Shown here in pieces: positions 22,138 to 34,142 of a stretch of DNA of 64,000 nt. The notes under the pieces were generated by a model. It saw only the letters and a list, made by a program, of their open reading frames with translations, was not told where the DNA came from and did no database searches. The DNA is from Ehretia macrophylla. Its lineage: Eukaryota; Streptophyta; Magnoliopsida; Boraginales; Ehretiaceae. Position numbers and translations under genes: made by a program. Position 1 is the first letter of the stretch. Each line of letters opens with the position of its first letter. The stretch is from the NCBI GenBank assembly GCA_037974665.1, contig CM075765.1, positions 5,709,501 to 5,773,500 on the forward strand, written 5' to 3'.

Positions 22138-22688
22138 CTAAGGGGAAGGTGAGAGAGCGGGAGCCGGAAGACATGGCTAAAGGCTAAAGGTAGAGAAAAG
22201 GAAGATGTAAGCTGTTTGAGAGAAAGAAAGATGAGTTTCAATCCAAATCTGACTCTATCTAATTCTGATAAGATTTGAGAGAAAGAAAGATGTATTGTAA
22301 TCCAAATCTGACTCTGCCCCTTTAGTCAAGGGTTCTTCATTATTTATAGGCAAACCATTACAAAGCCTAATAATACAAAGCGGAATCTTTACTATTCCTG
22401 ACAAGGACTAAAGCAGTTTCCTCTAATAAAGGAGAAGCTGACATGACATAAAGTGATTCCTAATAATTCACAATAAGACAAACCTGACACAACAAAAGTG
22501 GTTTCCTTTAATAAAGGAAATCTCACTTATTACAAATAGACAAACGAGACATGACATAAAGGGAAACTGTATTGACAAAAGATTCTTGTCATATCCTATT
22601 ATTACAAAATGACAAACCTATTTATATGACACGAAGCCTCATCATGGGGTCCACCTGGGATTCTCGGAATCCTGTCTGCAATTAGTCA
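22138..22688 (-). promoter_or_regulatory. EPRV promoter/leader region between units D and C
   Basis: About 551 bases lie between the stop of unit D and the primer-binding site of unit C. TATAAATA is at 22341-22348 (minus strand), with two palindromic blocks upstream and two copies of the ~57-base leader repeat downstream. The 17-codon leader ORF is shifted by a 1-base loss here. Confidence 0.78.
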
Positions 22689-24428
22689 CTATCTGTCATT
22701 ATTGAGATCAATATCATCCCACTTCTGACTGTTTTGGCTAAGATCCCACCCATTTGGGATAATCTTCTCTTTGGAGAGATAATGAGAAGGAGGTGAGAGC
22801 TCAACCCAATAAGCTTTTTTGCAATTTCTACTTGGTATCCAAACTGCATGATCTGGCTTTGGGTTATGCTTCCAAGGATGAGAGGACTGCTTCTTCGGCT
22901 TTGCAGGCTATTTGAGATTTGCAGCGAGTCGTTCTCATTTTCTTTTGAACTCGTCTGAATCAAGATAATGCTTCTCGGATGAAGATTTCTGCATGTTGAT
23001 CATGTTGACACTGTTCCAAGAGCGAACTTGTCCGGAAGGGTTCCGAACTGGAGCGGCTTTCTGGAGTCTCTTCCAGTTAATTGGAGTTATCTGATGGTAT
23101 ATGTGATTCTTATGGAAAGCCTTGTAGAGGTCATTATATTGGTCATAACAACCTTGTCTGAGATGATCATGGGCTTCTTTTGTCCATGCAACATGTTCCC
23201 TGAGATCTGACCATATCTTTTAAATGGCAGCATTCTGAGCTTTTGCATTCATGTTGCTCCAATTGATTGCTGACTCGATTTGTCCAACATCTTGTGGTCT
23301 GGTTTTGGTAACTTGCCATTTACCAACATATGCATTGTCGGCTTCTCCTGTACAATAGATGTCTTCAGGAAAATTAACAGAACAGACATATCTAGAGGAC
23401 CTAGATCTGGAAGCAAAGCGTTTTCTGACACAGTGTGGACAAGACTGAGGATGTCCAACAAATTGGCATTTTTCACATGGTTCAGCTGGTTGGGATTCGG
23501 TTGGAAATGATATGGTGACATGACCTAGTTCTAGAGGATGTCTAGATATTCTTGGTGAATCATGGATGATTGGTCGGTTATGGCTTTTTTCATAAGCATT
23601 TTTCCATTGAAGAGGGAAAGTGAGTTCATGTTTGGTGTAGATCTTTGGTTGGGTAACATTACTATCACTTAACACGTGGACTCGAGGCTTACAGTTGTGG
23701 TCCATGGAAAAGAGATGGGTTTGGACTTTATAGGTCATGGAATGATGTAGTGCTACAATAGTTTTATTTGGGTTCATATCAGCTCCATAAAGTTGGATAA
23801 GGACATGTATGGTTTGAGAAAGGGTAGGACGGGAAAGATCAAGGGTGAAGTTTGGTTCAACCTGGATGAGAACATGGCCATTCTGAAGACTTGCTTCAAC
23901 GGCACAGATGAGTGCATCATCAAACTTACACCACCTGGTATCTAGTAAAGAGACTAGACATGAAACATTTTTTCCGGCAAGGAAATTAGGCTGTAAGGCT
24001 AGACGAATGGCTCCAAGATATAAACCTTTGTAACATTTCTGTTTATATCTACGGAGATCAGATTCAGAAAGTATGGGAAGATAGGTTTATGAGTGGAAAG
24101 AGGATACGGATTGTACAAAGACTGTAGAGGATTTGTACACGGCTGTAAGGGCTGCTGGCTTGATAGGTAATAGAGATTTGAACTTTTGTGTGAGTTGGGA
24201 AGTTTGGTAATATGAGTATGGCTTTAACGGAGAGAGTTTGAAAAGTTATCCTAGTTTGGTAGATAGAGGTGTTTGGGTTATGTCTACCTCAAAATGAGAT
24301 GCGGAAAGATCAAAGGAAGTGACTTCAGAGTTGTTAGCAACAACTTCTTGTTCTGGCAGGGGAATGTCAACCATGGTGGATACACTGGTCACAATTGGAC
24401 TTACTGCGGGACTTACTGCGCCTTTTAT
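22689..24428 (-). pseudogene. EPRV short unit D, movement protein joined to the viral 3' end
   Basis: The frame corresponds to the movement protein and first part of the linker, then jumps at 22744/22745 to the last codons of the viral polyprotein. Capsid, protease, RT, RNase H and nearly all of the C-terminal domain are absent. The start ATG has become ATA, and several stops are present (for example TGA in the Lys-Arg-Lys stretch near 22935). Its primer-binding site to that of copy C is 2410 bases. The junction equals that of copy L. Confidence 0.85.
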
Positions 24429-24531
24429 TCACTCTTTAACGGCTATTGCCCTATTGCCAAAGACTCTAGTGTTCAACACACAAGTGTAGTTTAAGACCTT
24501 CAATACCAGAATAGGGAAGTGTTACAGTTAA

Positions 24532-24585
24532 CTAGGCTCTGATACCACTAAGAGGAAGGTGAAAGAAGCGGGAGACGGAAGACAT
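24532..24585 (-). CDS. 17-codon leader ORF spanning the primer-binding site, unit D
   Basis: An ATG at 24583-24585 opens 17 codons and stops at TAG 24532-24534, just past the primer-binding site (24535-24547). It is the first ATG after the TATA box. Equivalent frames of exactly 54 bases are at 55343-55396, 57756-57809 and 44270-44323. It is probably a regulatory upstream ORF of the pregenomic RNA, as in other caulimovirids. Confidence 0.6.
   Translation of the reverse strand: MSSVSRFFHLPLSGIRA
24535..24547 (-). promoter_or_regulatory. tRNA-Met primer-binding site of unit D
   Basis: It reads TGGTATCAGAGCC on the minus strand and is intact. Confidence 0.9.
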
Positions 24586-25037
24586 GGCTAAAAGCTAAGG
24601 GTAGAGAGAAGGAAGATGTAAGCTGTTTGAGAGAAAGAAAGATGTGTTTCAATCTAAATCTGACTTTGCCCCTTTAGTCAGGGGTTCTTCATTATTTATA
24701 GGCAAACCATTACAAAGCCTAAAAATACAAAGCGGAATCTTTACTATTCCTGACAAGGACTAAAGTAGTTTCCTTTAATAAAGGAAAAGCTGACATGACA
24801 AAAAGAGATTCCTAATAATTCACAATAAGACAAACCTGGTGTGACAAAAGCGGTTTTCTTTAATAAAGGAAATCTCACTTATTATAAACAGACAAACGAG
24901 ACATGATATAAAGGGAATCTGTAGTGACAAAAAAATCTTGTCATATCCTATTATTACAACATGATAAACCTATTTACATGGCACGAAGCTTCATCATGGG
25001 GTCCACCTGGGATTCTTGGAATCCTGTCTGCAATAAG
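24548..25037 (-). promoter_or_regulatory. EPRV promoter/leader region between units E and D
   Basis: About 490 bases, with TATAAATA at 24693-24700 (minus) and a single copy of the ~57-base leader repeat. Both palindromic blocks are present. It would drive unit D. Confidence 0.78.
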
Positions 25038-26353
25038 TCACCATCTGTCATCATTAAGATCAATATCATCCCACTCCTGACTGTTTTGGCTAAGATCTCC
25101 CCCTACAGGTCGTAGTCAGACCCAAGATCTGCAGTGGAATAGCCATCTTCTTGAGAAAAATTCTGCAAGGCGAGAAGATGCTCATGAAAAGTGGGGCTAT
25201 CAGGAAAACAGACGTGCCAAAATTCTCGGGGATCAAAAACATCTAGACCATAAGCTCTAGCAGTGGCTCTCTTGACAGTAAGACATTGTTCCCAAGAAAT
25301 AAAATATTCCCAAGGTTCTTGTCGGAGGTGGAATAGTTGATTGGGATGATGGTTGGCGGAATGGCACGATTCCAAACATCTGTGAGGCGAATGATGAAAA
25401 CCTGCTGGTGCTGAATAATTTGACAGGTGATGAGTGTTGGAGGATCAAATGACTAGAATACCTATGAGAATAGCTTGATAAAACGGGACTTCTCTGAATG
25501 AGTTCTGGATCAAAAAGAACTGCCATAGGATAATAATTAAGCCAATACCAAAGATACAATAATTGCATCTTGGAAAAGTCATAATTATTGAAATCAAGAA
25601 TTGTATCCCAGGGTTCTTCATGTTGGGGATTATCATGAACAACATTGCGAACGTAGTAGATAGAGCTTAAAAGATCAATAATTCGTCTGAGCTTGATCTC
25701 AACGAATTCCTCAAAGAAATCAGTGATCTGGCTGCGTGCGAACGCTCTTAGGATTTTGAGTTGAAGCTCCTCAAGAAGGGCTGCGAGAAATTGTGCCTGT
25801 TGATCTAGACTTAAATCATAAAATGTCTGAGACTGGCCATCAGTGGGATCTGAATTTGAGCTGGAACTGCTTGGAGTAAGACCTTGAACAAGGGAATATG
25901 GGAGTATGCGACCATTTGGATTTACCATGCAATACATCTTTCTCAGATGGTGGTCTGTGATAGAGAAAATCAGCAAGGATATTCTCTTTGCCTGGGATGT
26001 GTCGCATCGTCCAATTGAATTGGGAAATCTATTCTGTCCATCGGATGAGTTGTGGATCCGGAATATCATTCTGCTTTCTTTTGAGAATTCCCTGAAATCC
26101 TTTAAAATCTGTTTCAATAATAAAAGAATTCTGAGCAAGATAAAACTTGAATTTTTTGATTCCTTGAATAACTGCAAGAACTTCTCTTTTGAACGAGAGA
26201 TAATTGCGCTGTGCTGGTGTGAAAGATCCTGATTTGTAACCACAGATTTGTCTATGTCCATTGTCTTCTTCAATGAGAACTGCTGCCCAAAAATCAAGGG
26301 AAGTATCAGTCTGCAAAATGAGTGGTCCTGGACCTGGGATCTTGAGAGGAGGA
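25038..26353 (-). pseudogene. EPRV copy E, RNase H and C-terminal domain
   Basis: This is the 3' part of a long unit. RNase H motifs lie near 26120-26316 and the C-terminal domain runs to the terminal stop near 25038. A deletion near 25488 (loss of the segment before the Leu-Ser-Ser-Tyr-Ser-His region) and frame changes break it. It is the inverted counterpart of fragment B. Confidence 0.82.
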
Positions 26354-26735
26354 AGTGACCATGTTGTAATAATAGGATATGACAGGAATCGTTTGTCACT
26401 TTAGATTCTCTTCAAGTCATGTCTCGTTTGTCTGTCTAGATTTGGATTGCAATACATCTTTCTCTCTCTCAAATCTTATCAAAATTAGAGTTAGAGTTAG
26501 ATTTGGATTGCAATACATCTTTCTTTCTCTCAAAACTTATCAGAATAAGTGTTAGAGTCAGATTTGGTTTGAAACACATCTTCTACTCTTCTTTCTCAAT
26601 GCTTCCCCCTTTAGCCATGTCTTCTGCCTCCCGCTTCTCTCACCTGAGGTCTAGCAGTGGTTCTCTTGACAATAAGACATTGTTCCCAAGAAATAAAATA
26701 TTTCCAAGGCTCTTGTCGGAGGTGGAAATGGTTGA
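26354..26735. pseudogene. EPRV promoter scrap (+) and C-terminal scrap (-), scrambled
   Basis: Bases 26354-26644 are plus-strand leader/intergenic DNA with three ~57-base repeats. Bases 26645-26735 are a minus-strand piece of the C-terminal domain. The arrangement mirrors 14175-14551. Confidence 0.7.
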
Positions 26736-26947
26736 AACGATAGCCAATCAAATTGGCAAACCTTGTTTTACCATGTGGATAATCTCATGCCGTTTGTAAG
26801 ATTTACTTGTAAAACGATATCAAATTGACAAACCTTGTTATATGTGTTGATAGATCATGTGTGCATTGTGTCAATATATAATTCATTCATATGCCAAATA
26901 TATCTGGTGGGAGATTTAATTTGGAGCCATTTGAGGTTGTAGTATCT
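26736..26947. other. Host flank, inverted copy
   Basis: The reverse complement of 13962-14174, ending in AGTATCT, the target duplication of the transposon. No gene. Confidence 0.5.
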
Positions 26948-27149
26948 AGAGAAAACCTCACTACTAGTCCCCATTGTTTCTTTTTGTCCCAAACTAGTCC
27001 TCATTGTTTCAACTATCCCAAACTAGTCTCTAATGTTTCAAAAAAAGTCCCAAGTTAATCCCTTCTGTTAAAAATATAACAGATAACCTATTAAATGACT
27101 AAAACACCCTTAAAACCTAATTAAAATTACTAAAAACCCCTCCCTCACC
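26948..27149. mobile_element. Truncated end of the long-TIR DNA transposon
   Basis: The right terminal repeat and about 80 further bases of the 12805-13961 element, inverted and cut at 27149, where copia DNA begins. Confidence 0.8.
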
Positions 27150-28499
27150 ATGTCATCATTAACTAGACCATGTCCAACAAGATCCAATTCTTCTTTTCTA
27201 ATACTCTATTAAGTTTCATTGTACCATAAGGTGTTAATGAAATAAGTATTTTGTTCTCTTTGAGGTACTCTTGGAAATCAGTGCCAAGGTATTCGATTCC
27301 ACGATCTAATTCAAATAATTCAGATATAGACACCTACAATGTACCAGATCATCAGTAAAGGCAATGAAATAGCTAAATCTTCCTTGGCCTATTTCACTAA
27401 ATAGCCCACAAACATCACTGTATATTAACTCTAAAATGTTTGTGGTCCTTTGACTTTGTCCTACAAAGGGTGACAAAATTCACATGGTGGGAATGTTTTT
27501 GGACCATAAGGGCTTATCAATCCTTCTTTCACCAACTGAGTGATTCTTGTTTCTCTAATATGACATAATCTTGAATGCCACAATAGTTTAGAGTCAATTG
27601 TATCTCTAGATCTCCCACATTGCTCGTTTACCTTGCCATCATACTTTATATCATGCATATAAAGCTTATTCATTAATTTATTAGTGCCAACTCATTTATT
27701 TCTCAAATAAACAAAATGTTTATAATGCATAAAATGGAAATTAAAATTGACACCTCTAGTGGCACTTTATAAGAATAACAATTGTTCATATTATTGCATA
27801 TCCAGATGGTCAAACCAAAATGAGTGAATAAGATAAGCCTATAGAGGACATCCATTTTTCTTCAAACACTTTGAGGTACTTTGGACTTTTTCCCTCCTAA
27901 TGTCTCCCTTTTCTCGTAATGGAAATACTTTTCTTTTTACCAACTTTTTTCACCTTTTGAGATCAGCCCTTGATATATGACCCTCATGTTTAAGAGTTGT
28001 ACCAAAATCTGTTCATATGAAAAATTCATTATGAACAGGAGAAGTAATCAAGAAATGATTGAGGATCAGACTTGGTCGCAGATTGTTATCCATGAATAAA
28101 TTCAAGGACTCAAGATACTCATGTTGAGAACATATGCATTCAAATCTATTCCTTCAATTTTTCTTTACTCGAAATAGTTCTCTAGATATCTCATATTTAA
28201 TTGTCCTATTATGCTTACTGTACAACTCTTGTAAGTAAGTGATGGATAATGGATACATTATCCATGTTGGCATTAAGGCTACCGCCTAGTCTTTAGCTCA
28301 TCATTTTTCTACTTTGAAAAGTGTCTAGTTCCTCCTCTGTTGCACTCTTTGGCAACTCATCAGGCCATCTAGATCATATCTAACTTTCATAGAGTTAAGA
28401 ACATTTTTCAAGATATGGAACTAGTCAACGAAATTTTGTCTAGTTAAATAATAGACAAGTGGGTTTCATTTTCGACATCCATAATCGCAAAAAAATATC

Positions 28500-30433
28500 A
28501 AAATTATTAGATAATTATATTATTTAACTATTTGACTTGGGCCTTTAAGTCAAATAGTACCCCCACTAAATTTTTTAAATCCCACATTTCTCTAGTGAAA
28601 AACAAAAAATCCTTTTAAATGACTATCTAGTGGAATTAGGGGCCCATTTATTCAGCTTCACCTCACATGATATATTTTGGTTGAAACTAGAATAAATAGG
28701 TGAATAACATTTATTCAATGTATCAAATAATAATCCCAATTTTTCTTGCCTCAAATTCTATCGATTCACATTATAGATTTTTGGTCTCGTGAAATTGGTT
28801 AAGTTAAACCCATTATCTTGACAAATTAGAATTAATGCAGCATTAACCTATCACACGATAGATTTTAGTAGTTAATATGAATTCCAATTTTGTCACATTT
28901 CAAGTTCAAATAGAGCAATTAATATATTACAATAAATAAGTAACATCTATGTGTCCATAGTCGATCACTTATTCACTTAATATATTGATTAGTCTATGAT
29001 AACAGAAGGCAAATATATAGTCTTCTCAAAATTATACCATTATTAAGTTAATATTACAGATTGGGAAGGTTTGCTGGTCTTTATTTAGGTCTCATTTTTC
29101 TCATGCTTCTAATTTTAATTTATTGCATGAATAAAATAGAAGCATCCATGCATTCATCACATATTTATCACATAAATGAATAATAAACGCATAAAATAAA
29201 ATAGGATGATCATGGACTATAAGAGCACTATCAACTCGAGCCACTGTGTTGAATACCTAAATCAAATAAAGGGCACATAAAGTAAATAAACGGGCTGCTC
29301 CTTCTAGCTTCACAAAACTCCTTTCACGAATCGGGTCCACTAACTCTTGATGTCTTCATCTTAGTCTTCTATTACATTTATGTTTATAGATTCTTAATGT
29401 AGTGGGGGTACATAAAAGAATAGAGATTTTACATCTTTAAAACAGGGATAAGAGGCATGCAAGCCCCATTTTAAAACTATTATATAAAACTCAAAATGAG
29501 TAACTAAATTAAATAAATGGCATTCACTCATTCAATCATCCATCCATACATATAAGATGAGTCCATGATCATCCACACACGTATCATTCAATCAACATAT
29601 AATCCACGAATATAACACAATTAATTATTTTAATATAATCTCATTATATTAGGTCACTCAATTTATAAGCCATTTAGTAAATTGAATCCATAAATATCAC
29701 ATATTTAATCAAATTAAATAAAATAATTAAAGTCCAATCTTAAAGGAATAAAATTTTGGTCTAACCATTATTTAGCCCAATCTGAACCTTCTAGCCCAAA
29801 ACCATAATTGCCCATGTAGCCCAAAACCAAAGAAAACGAAAATAATAAAAAATCATTTTCATACCCAAACCCCTTTTGGGCATGGATTGGATTCAGATCT
29901 AGATTTGGATCTAGACCTAGATCTGTGTCGGGTAAGGTTCTGAATCCAACCCAGGAAATAATTTTTTTTTCTTTCTTTCCAAACCTTATGCTGCCATGGC
30001 TACTGTCGTCGACCTCAGCGGAGGTGACGGTGTTGCCGCTACAATGTCACACCAACACGTGAGGAGTCATTACTCCTTTGTGGTCTGCTGTGCCACTCTT
30101 CGCGTCCTGAAAGCCGTGAGCAGTGGCGACACCAACTAGCGGCACTGTTGTCGTGAAAATGAAGGGAAAATGTTGGCCTTTTCTAAAAAATCTGAATTTT
30201 TTTTTTCAGTTTTTTATTATAACAAATTTTAAATTTTAATTTTAAAAAAGTTTTATAAAACTATGTTTATAAAAAAAAAAATTCTTAGAAAACTTAGTAT
30301 ATGAAAGATGACTAGGACTATGATTCGATCTAATCAAATTTAAGGGCATTAAATTAAAACCTTTTTAATTTAATTTCAATTGACACAAAATTGTTATGCT
30401 AATGCCTAAAATCACATAATAGGAATGAACTGG
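28500..30433 (-). other. Leader of the first copia element
   Basis: This is non-coding DNA between primer-binding site and gag. It is AT-rich apart from a GC-richer patch at about 29990-30160. No gene is supported. Confidence 0.55.
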
Positions 30434-30446
30434 GGCTATGATACCA
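30434..30446 (-). promoter_or_regulatory. Copia primer-binding site
   Basis: It reads TGGTATCATAGCC on the minus strand, one base after the LTR end, with one mismatch to the tRNA-Met complement. Confidence 0.75.
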
Positions 30447-30447
30447 C

Positions 30448-31933
30448 TGAAAGATTATATACATGATATTCAAAATTTAATTTCATGTAGCAGAAATAAA
30501 TCATGTATCTGTTCATGACTAATTACATAAATTAATAAATATGCATATATAATCAAATTAAATATACATTTAAGATTTTAAGATTATCTCGTGATGCGAA
30601 AATCGTTAAGTGAATCTTAAACAAGCTCCCTGAATGTGAAGCCTGCAATAGTATCCACATAGAAACCCGCACAGGTTTAATAGTGAAACCACAACTAAAA
30701 TCCTAAGAGAAAAACCCACTTTTGATTGAAAAATGATTGTGTGCTAGCATAATTTTCTTTCAGAACATTATTATGTATAGGAACCATTATTGACATAGGA
30801 TCAACTGTGGGCTAGTCTAATCTGATTAGACCTGGACCCGTAGATTGATTAGAGTAGCAGTCCATTTACTACTTATCCAATAATTAAATTGATATTCAGA
30901 CTCTCTTTATAATTAATTTAATTATTTCTCTTTGCCTATTAATTTGTCGGATCTCTATCATGTGTGATCTCTAGTGTTCATAATTAATTGATAGCAAAAT
31001 AATATTAATCCAATTAATATTAATTAGAACTTTTTATTTAATTTTTGCAAGTCGAAAGTGACACCTAGTAGTATATCATGACTACCCAATTAATAATGAA
31101 ATGAAATTATTCAAACCCTTCAATATGTAATTTCCATGCAATTAATTTTTTCTTTCTAAACCATCCCGATTAAGTTAGATTCATGGATACGGGCGTCAAA
31201 TGTTCTTACTTAATCTTCTGATCAAATCTAATCAATTAATAACTCTTCAATGAATCGTAAAAAGACTTCCACTATTCCACCTCAACTAAGGATTTTAAGG
31301 TACTTAATTAATAGATCGCATAGGATCACTAATTGACAGATTCTATATCACATACACACACACATGTCTCTGTGCAGGTATAAATCATAACCACTGAGTA
31401 CATGATCCAATCCATATTTAGGACTAGATAATTTTGTACTAAAGAATTATGGTCTTCTATACACAAGACAACCATGGTGTATCAGGTTTAAGGAATAATT
31501 ACATAATCACAACATATAACAAATTATTGACTATCGATATAATTTGTTATATGATTGGTCATATCCAGCCACTTATTCTTAACAAGCACTTACACAACTA
31601 CTAATAGAACATGAGACTCATTGCCCTCATTATTAGTATCTCATATTAATCAAGATAGTAAACTATATGCCAACCTGTTCCGATGAATTAACGCTCAATT
31701 AATTTATCCTATGATTGGGGATGTATTCTAGAATATATTGTCAATTATAGATCTTGTCACTCATATTCTTAATGTCTTAAGAATAAGATTTATAAGATAA
31801 TTCTAAGGACTTTTATTTAAATATAATCAACATATTAATTAATTAAATAAACTTCCCATTAATAAATAAAATAATACAAAATGTCATGTTTTAAAATTAC
31901 AACAAATTGGCTTTTAGGGCATTTACTCTAACA
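30448..31933 (-). repeat. 5' LTR of the first copia element
   Basis: On the minus strand it starts TGTTAGAGTAAATGCCCT and ends ATCTTTCA, about 1486 bases, followed by the primer-binding site. The 3' LTR is not in the window. Confidence 0.8.
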
Positions 31934-32197
31934 CCTAATACGTCGACATTAGTGCAATACACATTGATTCATATGTGATAATTATCTAACAAAGATATAT
32001 TTTATTATTTCAATTTTTAATTGATCAAGCCTATGCTATGCGTACATTGTGAGACATTAAATACGGATGGTTGAGATGCATTTGACTTAGAAGATCATAA
32101 TGTACATACAATCTTGTTATGTAAGACCATAATGTACATATAATCTTGACTTTTCAGACTCCCAAATTATCAGTAGATTTAGCTTTGGATTATGTGT
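31934..32197. other. Unassigned spacer
   Basis: AT-rich DNA with a short direct repeat (CATAATGTACATA at about 32096 and 32131). No gene is seen. Confidence 0.4.
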
Positions 32198-32581
32198 TTA
32201 GAAATTGTAGTAAGATTTAATCCGAGTTTGATGAAAAATATTTATTGATTTTTTTTTATAATCATCAAAATTCTCACTCAAATACATACACATTATTTGC
32301 TTTCGGCTGAGTTCTGCAATACCCATGGGAGTAAAAAATTTCAACATCTGATGATAAGGTAATGGTACTGCTCTGAAATAGTTTAGGGCCACCCAACCCG
32401 AGATTCCGTTGTAAGCAGAGTTACAATCCATCACAATAAAGTTAGCCTGCATAGTGGAACACTTATTTCCCACATTTAGGGTCAGTGGGAGATTGATTAT
32501 CACTTCAACCTTATAGCTGTGCCTGGTAAATCCTGCCAAAGTTCCTCTCAATAGCCTTAGCCTACTCCAATCTAGCCCCAA
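32198..32581 (-). pseudogene. Ty3/gypsy protease-region fragment (Tat-like)
   Basis: A 127-codon open frame has the Leu-Ala-Gly-Phe-Thr, Phe-Ile-Val-Met-Asp and Ser-Ala-Tyr-Asn-Gly-Ile-Ser-Gly pattern found between gag and RT in plant Tat-lineage gypsy elements. The RT that should follow is missing, since the copia element lies about 260 bases away. Confidence 0.7.
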
Positions 32582-32785
32582 CTACTCAAAAACTTTTTGG
32601 AAGATAACGTCTACTAAGCTTCCAATGTCAACCATAATTTTCTTAGAGCAAATGGTTGGATATAGTAGCACTAACCATCATAGGGATGAATCATACATAA
32701 CCCTTCCGACCTACCGAGGTCTCTTCACTAGAAGCAACCTACCTGCAATGGTTTCAATGATGGGCTAATGGCCAACTCATTGAAC

Positions 32786-34090
32786 TCAGCTCAGGGGACT
32801 TTTCTCCCTCTCCCTTTCTACTCCATGACCTAGATTTTGAGGTTGCTGACCTACAATGTACCTTCTTAAATAGCCTCGGGAAATTAAGGCCTTGATCTCC
32901 TGCTTTAGCTCCTTACAGTCTTCAGTATTGTGCCCAAATTCATTGTGAAAATGACAATACTTGTTTCTCGATCTTCTCTTGGGTCGACCACCCATGTTGG
33001 GTGGGGGAGGAATATTGTACTGAGTCTATATCTCCATCAAGATCTATTCTCATGGAGTGTTGAGGGGTATAAAAATTGTAAACCTTGAGGCCTACCTCTG
33101 CTGCTGCTACTTACCCTTGCCATCACCCTGGGCTTTATTCCCAGGTTAACCCTTCAGCGCGGAGCACTCTCCTTTCTTCGCTGCCTCTTTCTCCTTATTA
33201 TCATCTCTCTTGGCCTGGTGGATTTCTTCGACATAGATATGTCTTTGAGCTTTAACAATCACATCAATGATAATATCCACCAAGTCTATCCCTAGTAAGG
33301 ATATGAGAGATCTGGACCTAAGTTCGATCTGGTAGGCCATCAATGCCATTGAATCCTAGAGGTGAGGAATCCTGAAGGACTCTTCATTGAACCTAGCCGT
33401 ATACGACCTTGGGGCTTTCCTTTCTGCTTCCAGACTGATAATAACGATGAAGTGTACCGGATAGGGTATCGGCTACCTGCGAATCGAGCCAGGAAAACCT
33501 CATCCATCTTGGTAAATGTATCAGTCGATCCCACCAAAAGGTTTTGAAACTATGTCAGCGCATTTCCCACCAGTGTGGTCGAGAATGCCTTATAATTCAC
33601 ACTATCGGGTATGTCATGGAGGATCATGTTGTGATCATAGTTCCTGAGGTGACTGGTAGGGTCTTCATCTCCAGTATACATTGCTAGGTTAGACATGCGA
33701 TTGCTAGCTGGTAAAGGAGAAGCCAGAATGTCTGGGGTCAATGGATTAACCCCGAGCTGATGAATTACCCTAGTGATCACTGCAAAAGTCTTGGTTGGTT
33801 CGGGCTCAGCGTACACTGCTCTCTTCCCCTTCATGACCTCAGGGCTATTGATAGGCCCCGAAGAACCCCGATCATCATCATCCTGCTGAGCTCCTCGCAA
33901 CGGATCCGGAATAGATCCTTTATACCCTAGGTAGGCTATCTGAACCTCAGGTTGGTGTTGTGAATGAGCTAACCGGTTTACGGCAAGGTGATTCATCGTG
34001 CTTTGGAGTTCTTTGAACATTTGGAACAACAGTCTCACCTCGGGACTCATAGAGGTCGTCGGACCAATTGCTTCGGGTAGGGAAGTATTT
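32786..34090 (-). pseudogene. Ty3/gypsy gag fragment (Tat-like)
   Basis: The open piece 33550-34050 is a gag N-terminal and core region (ending near a stop at 33550), continued in broken frames to 33146. The piece 32786-32995 has the Cys-His-Phe-His-Asn-Glu-Phe-Gly-His-Asn-Thr-Glu-Asp-Cys zinc-finger-like motif and a Leu-Ile-Ser-Arg-Gly-Tyr-Leu tail typical of plant gypsy gag. The 5' end is cut by the copia LTR at 34143. Confidence 0.75.
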
Positions 34091-34142
34091 GTGGTTAGGT
34101 GTATACACTGGCTTGATCCAATGCGGGCTTAGGTTAAGTTTG

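Larger units (their letters stand above)
25232..27149 (-). repeat. Right arm of the large inverted duplication
   Basis: The reverse complement of 13761-15696, including the transposon end, host flank and the opposite-polarity promoter scrap at 26354-26644. Confidence 0.8.
27150..31933 (-). mobile_element. Ty1/copia element, 5' half (LTR, leader, gag, start of pol)
   Basis: On the minus strand this reads 5' LTR (31933-30448), primer-binding site, a leader of nearly 2 kb, a decayed gag from about 28490, then the GAG-pre-integrase and first part of integrase. It is cut at 27150 by the transposon fragment. The gag frame shows an Asn-Phe-Val-Asp-Trp stretch near 28430 typical of copia gag. The best open piece is 27461-27673, encoding Leu-Trp-His-Ser-Arg-Leu-Cys-His-Ile. 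The 27150-27790 part pairs with 2847-3480, sharing an internal integrase deletion. Confidence 0.8.
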
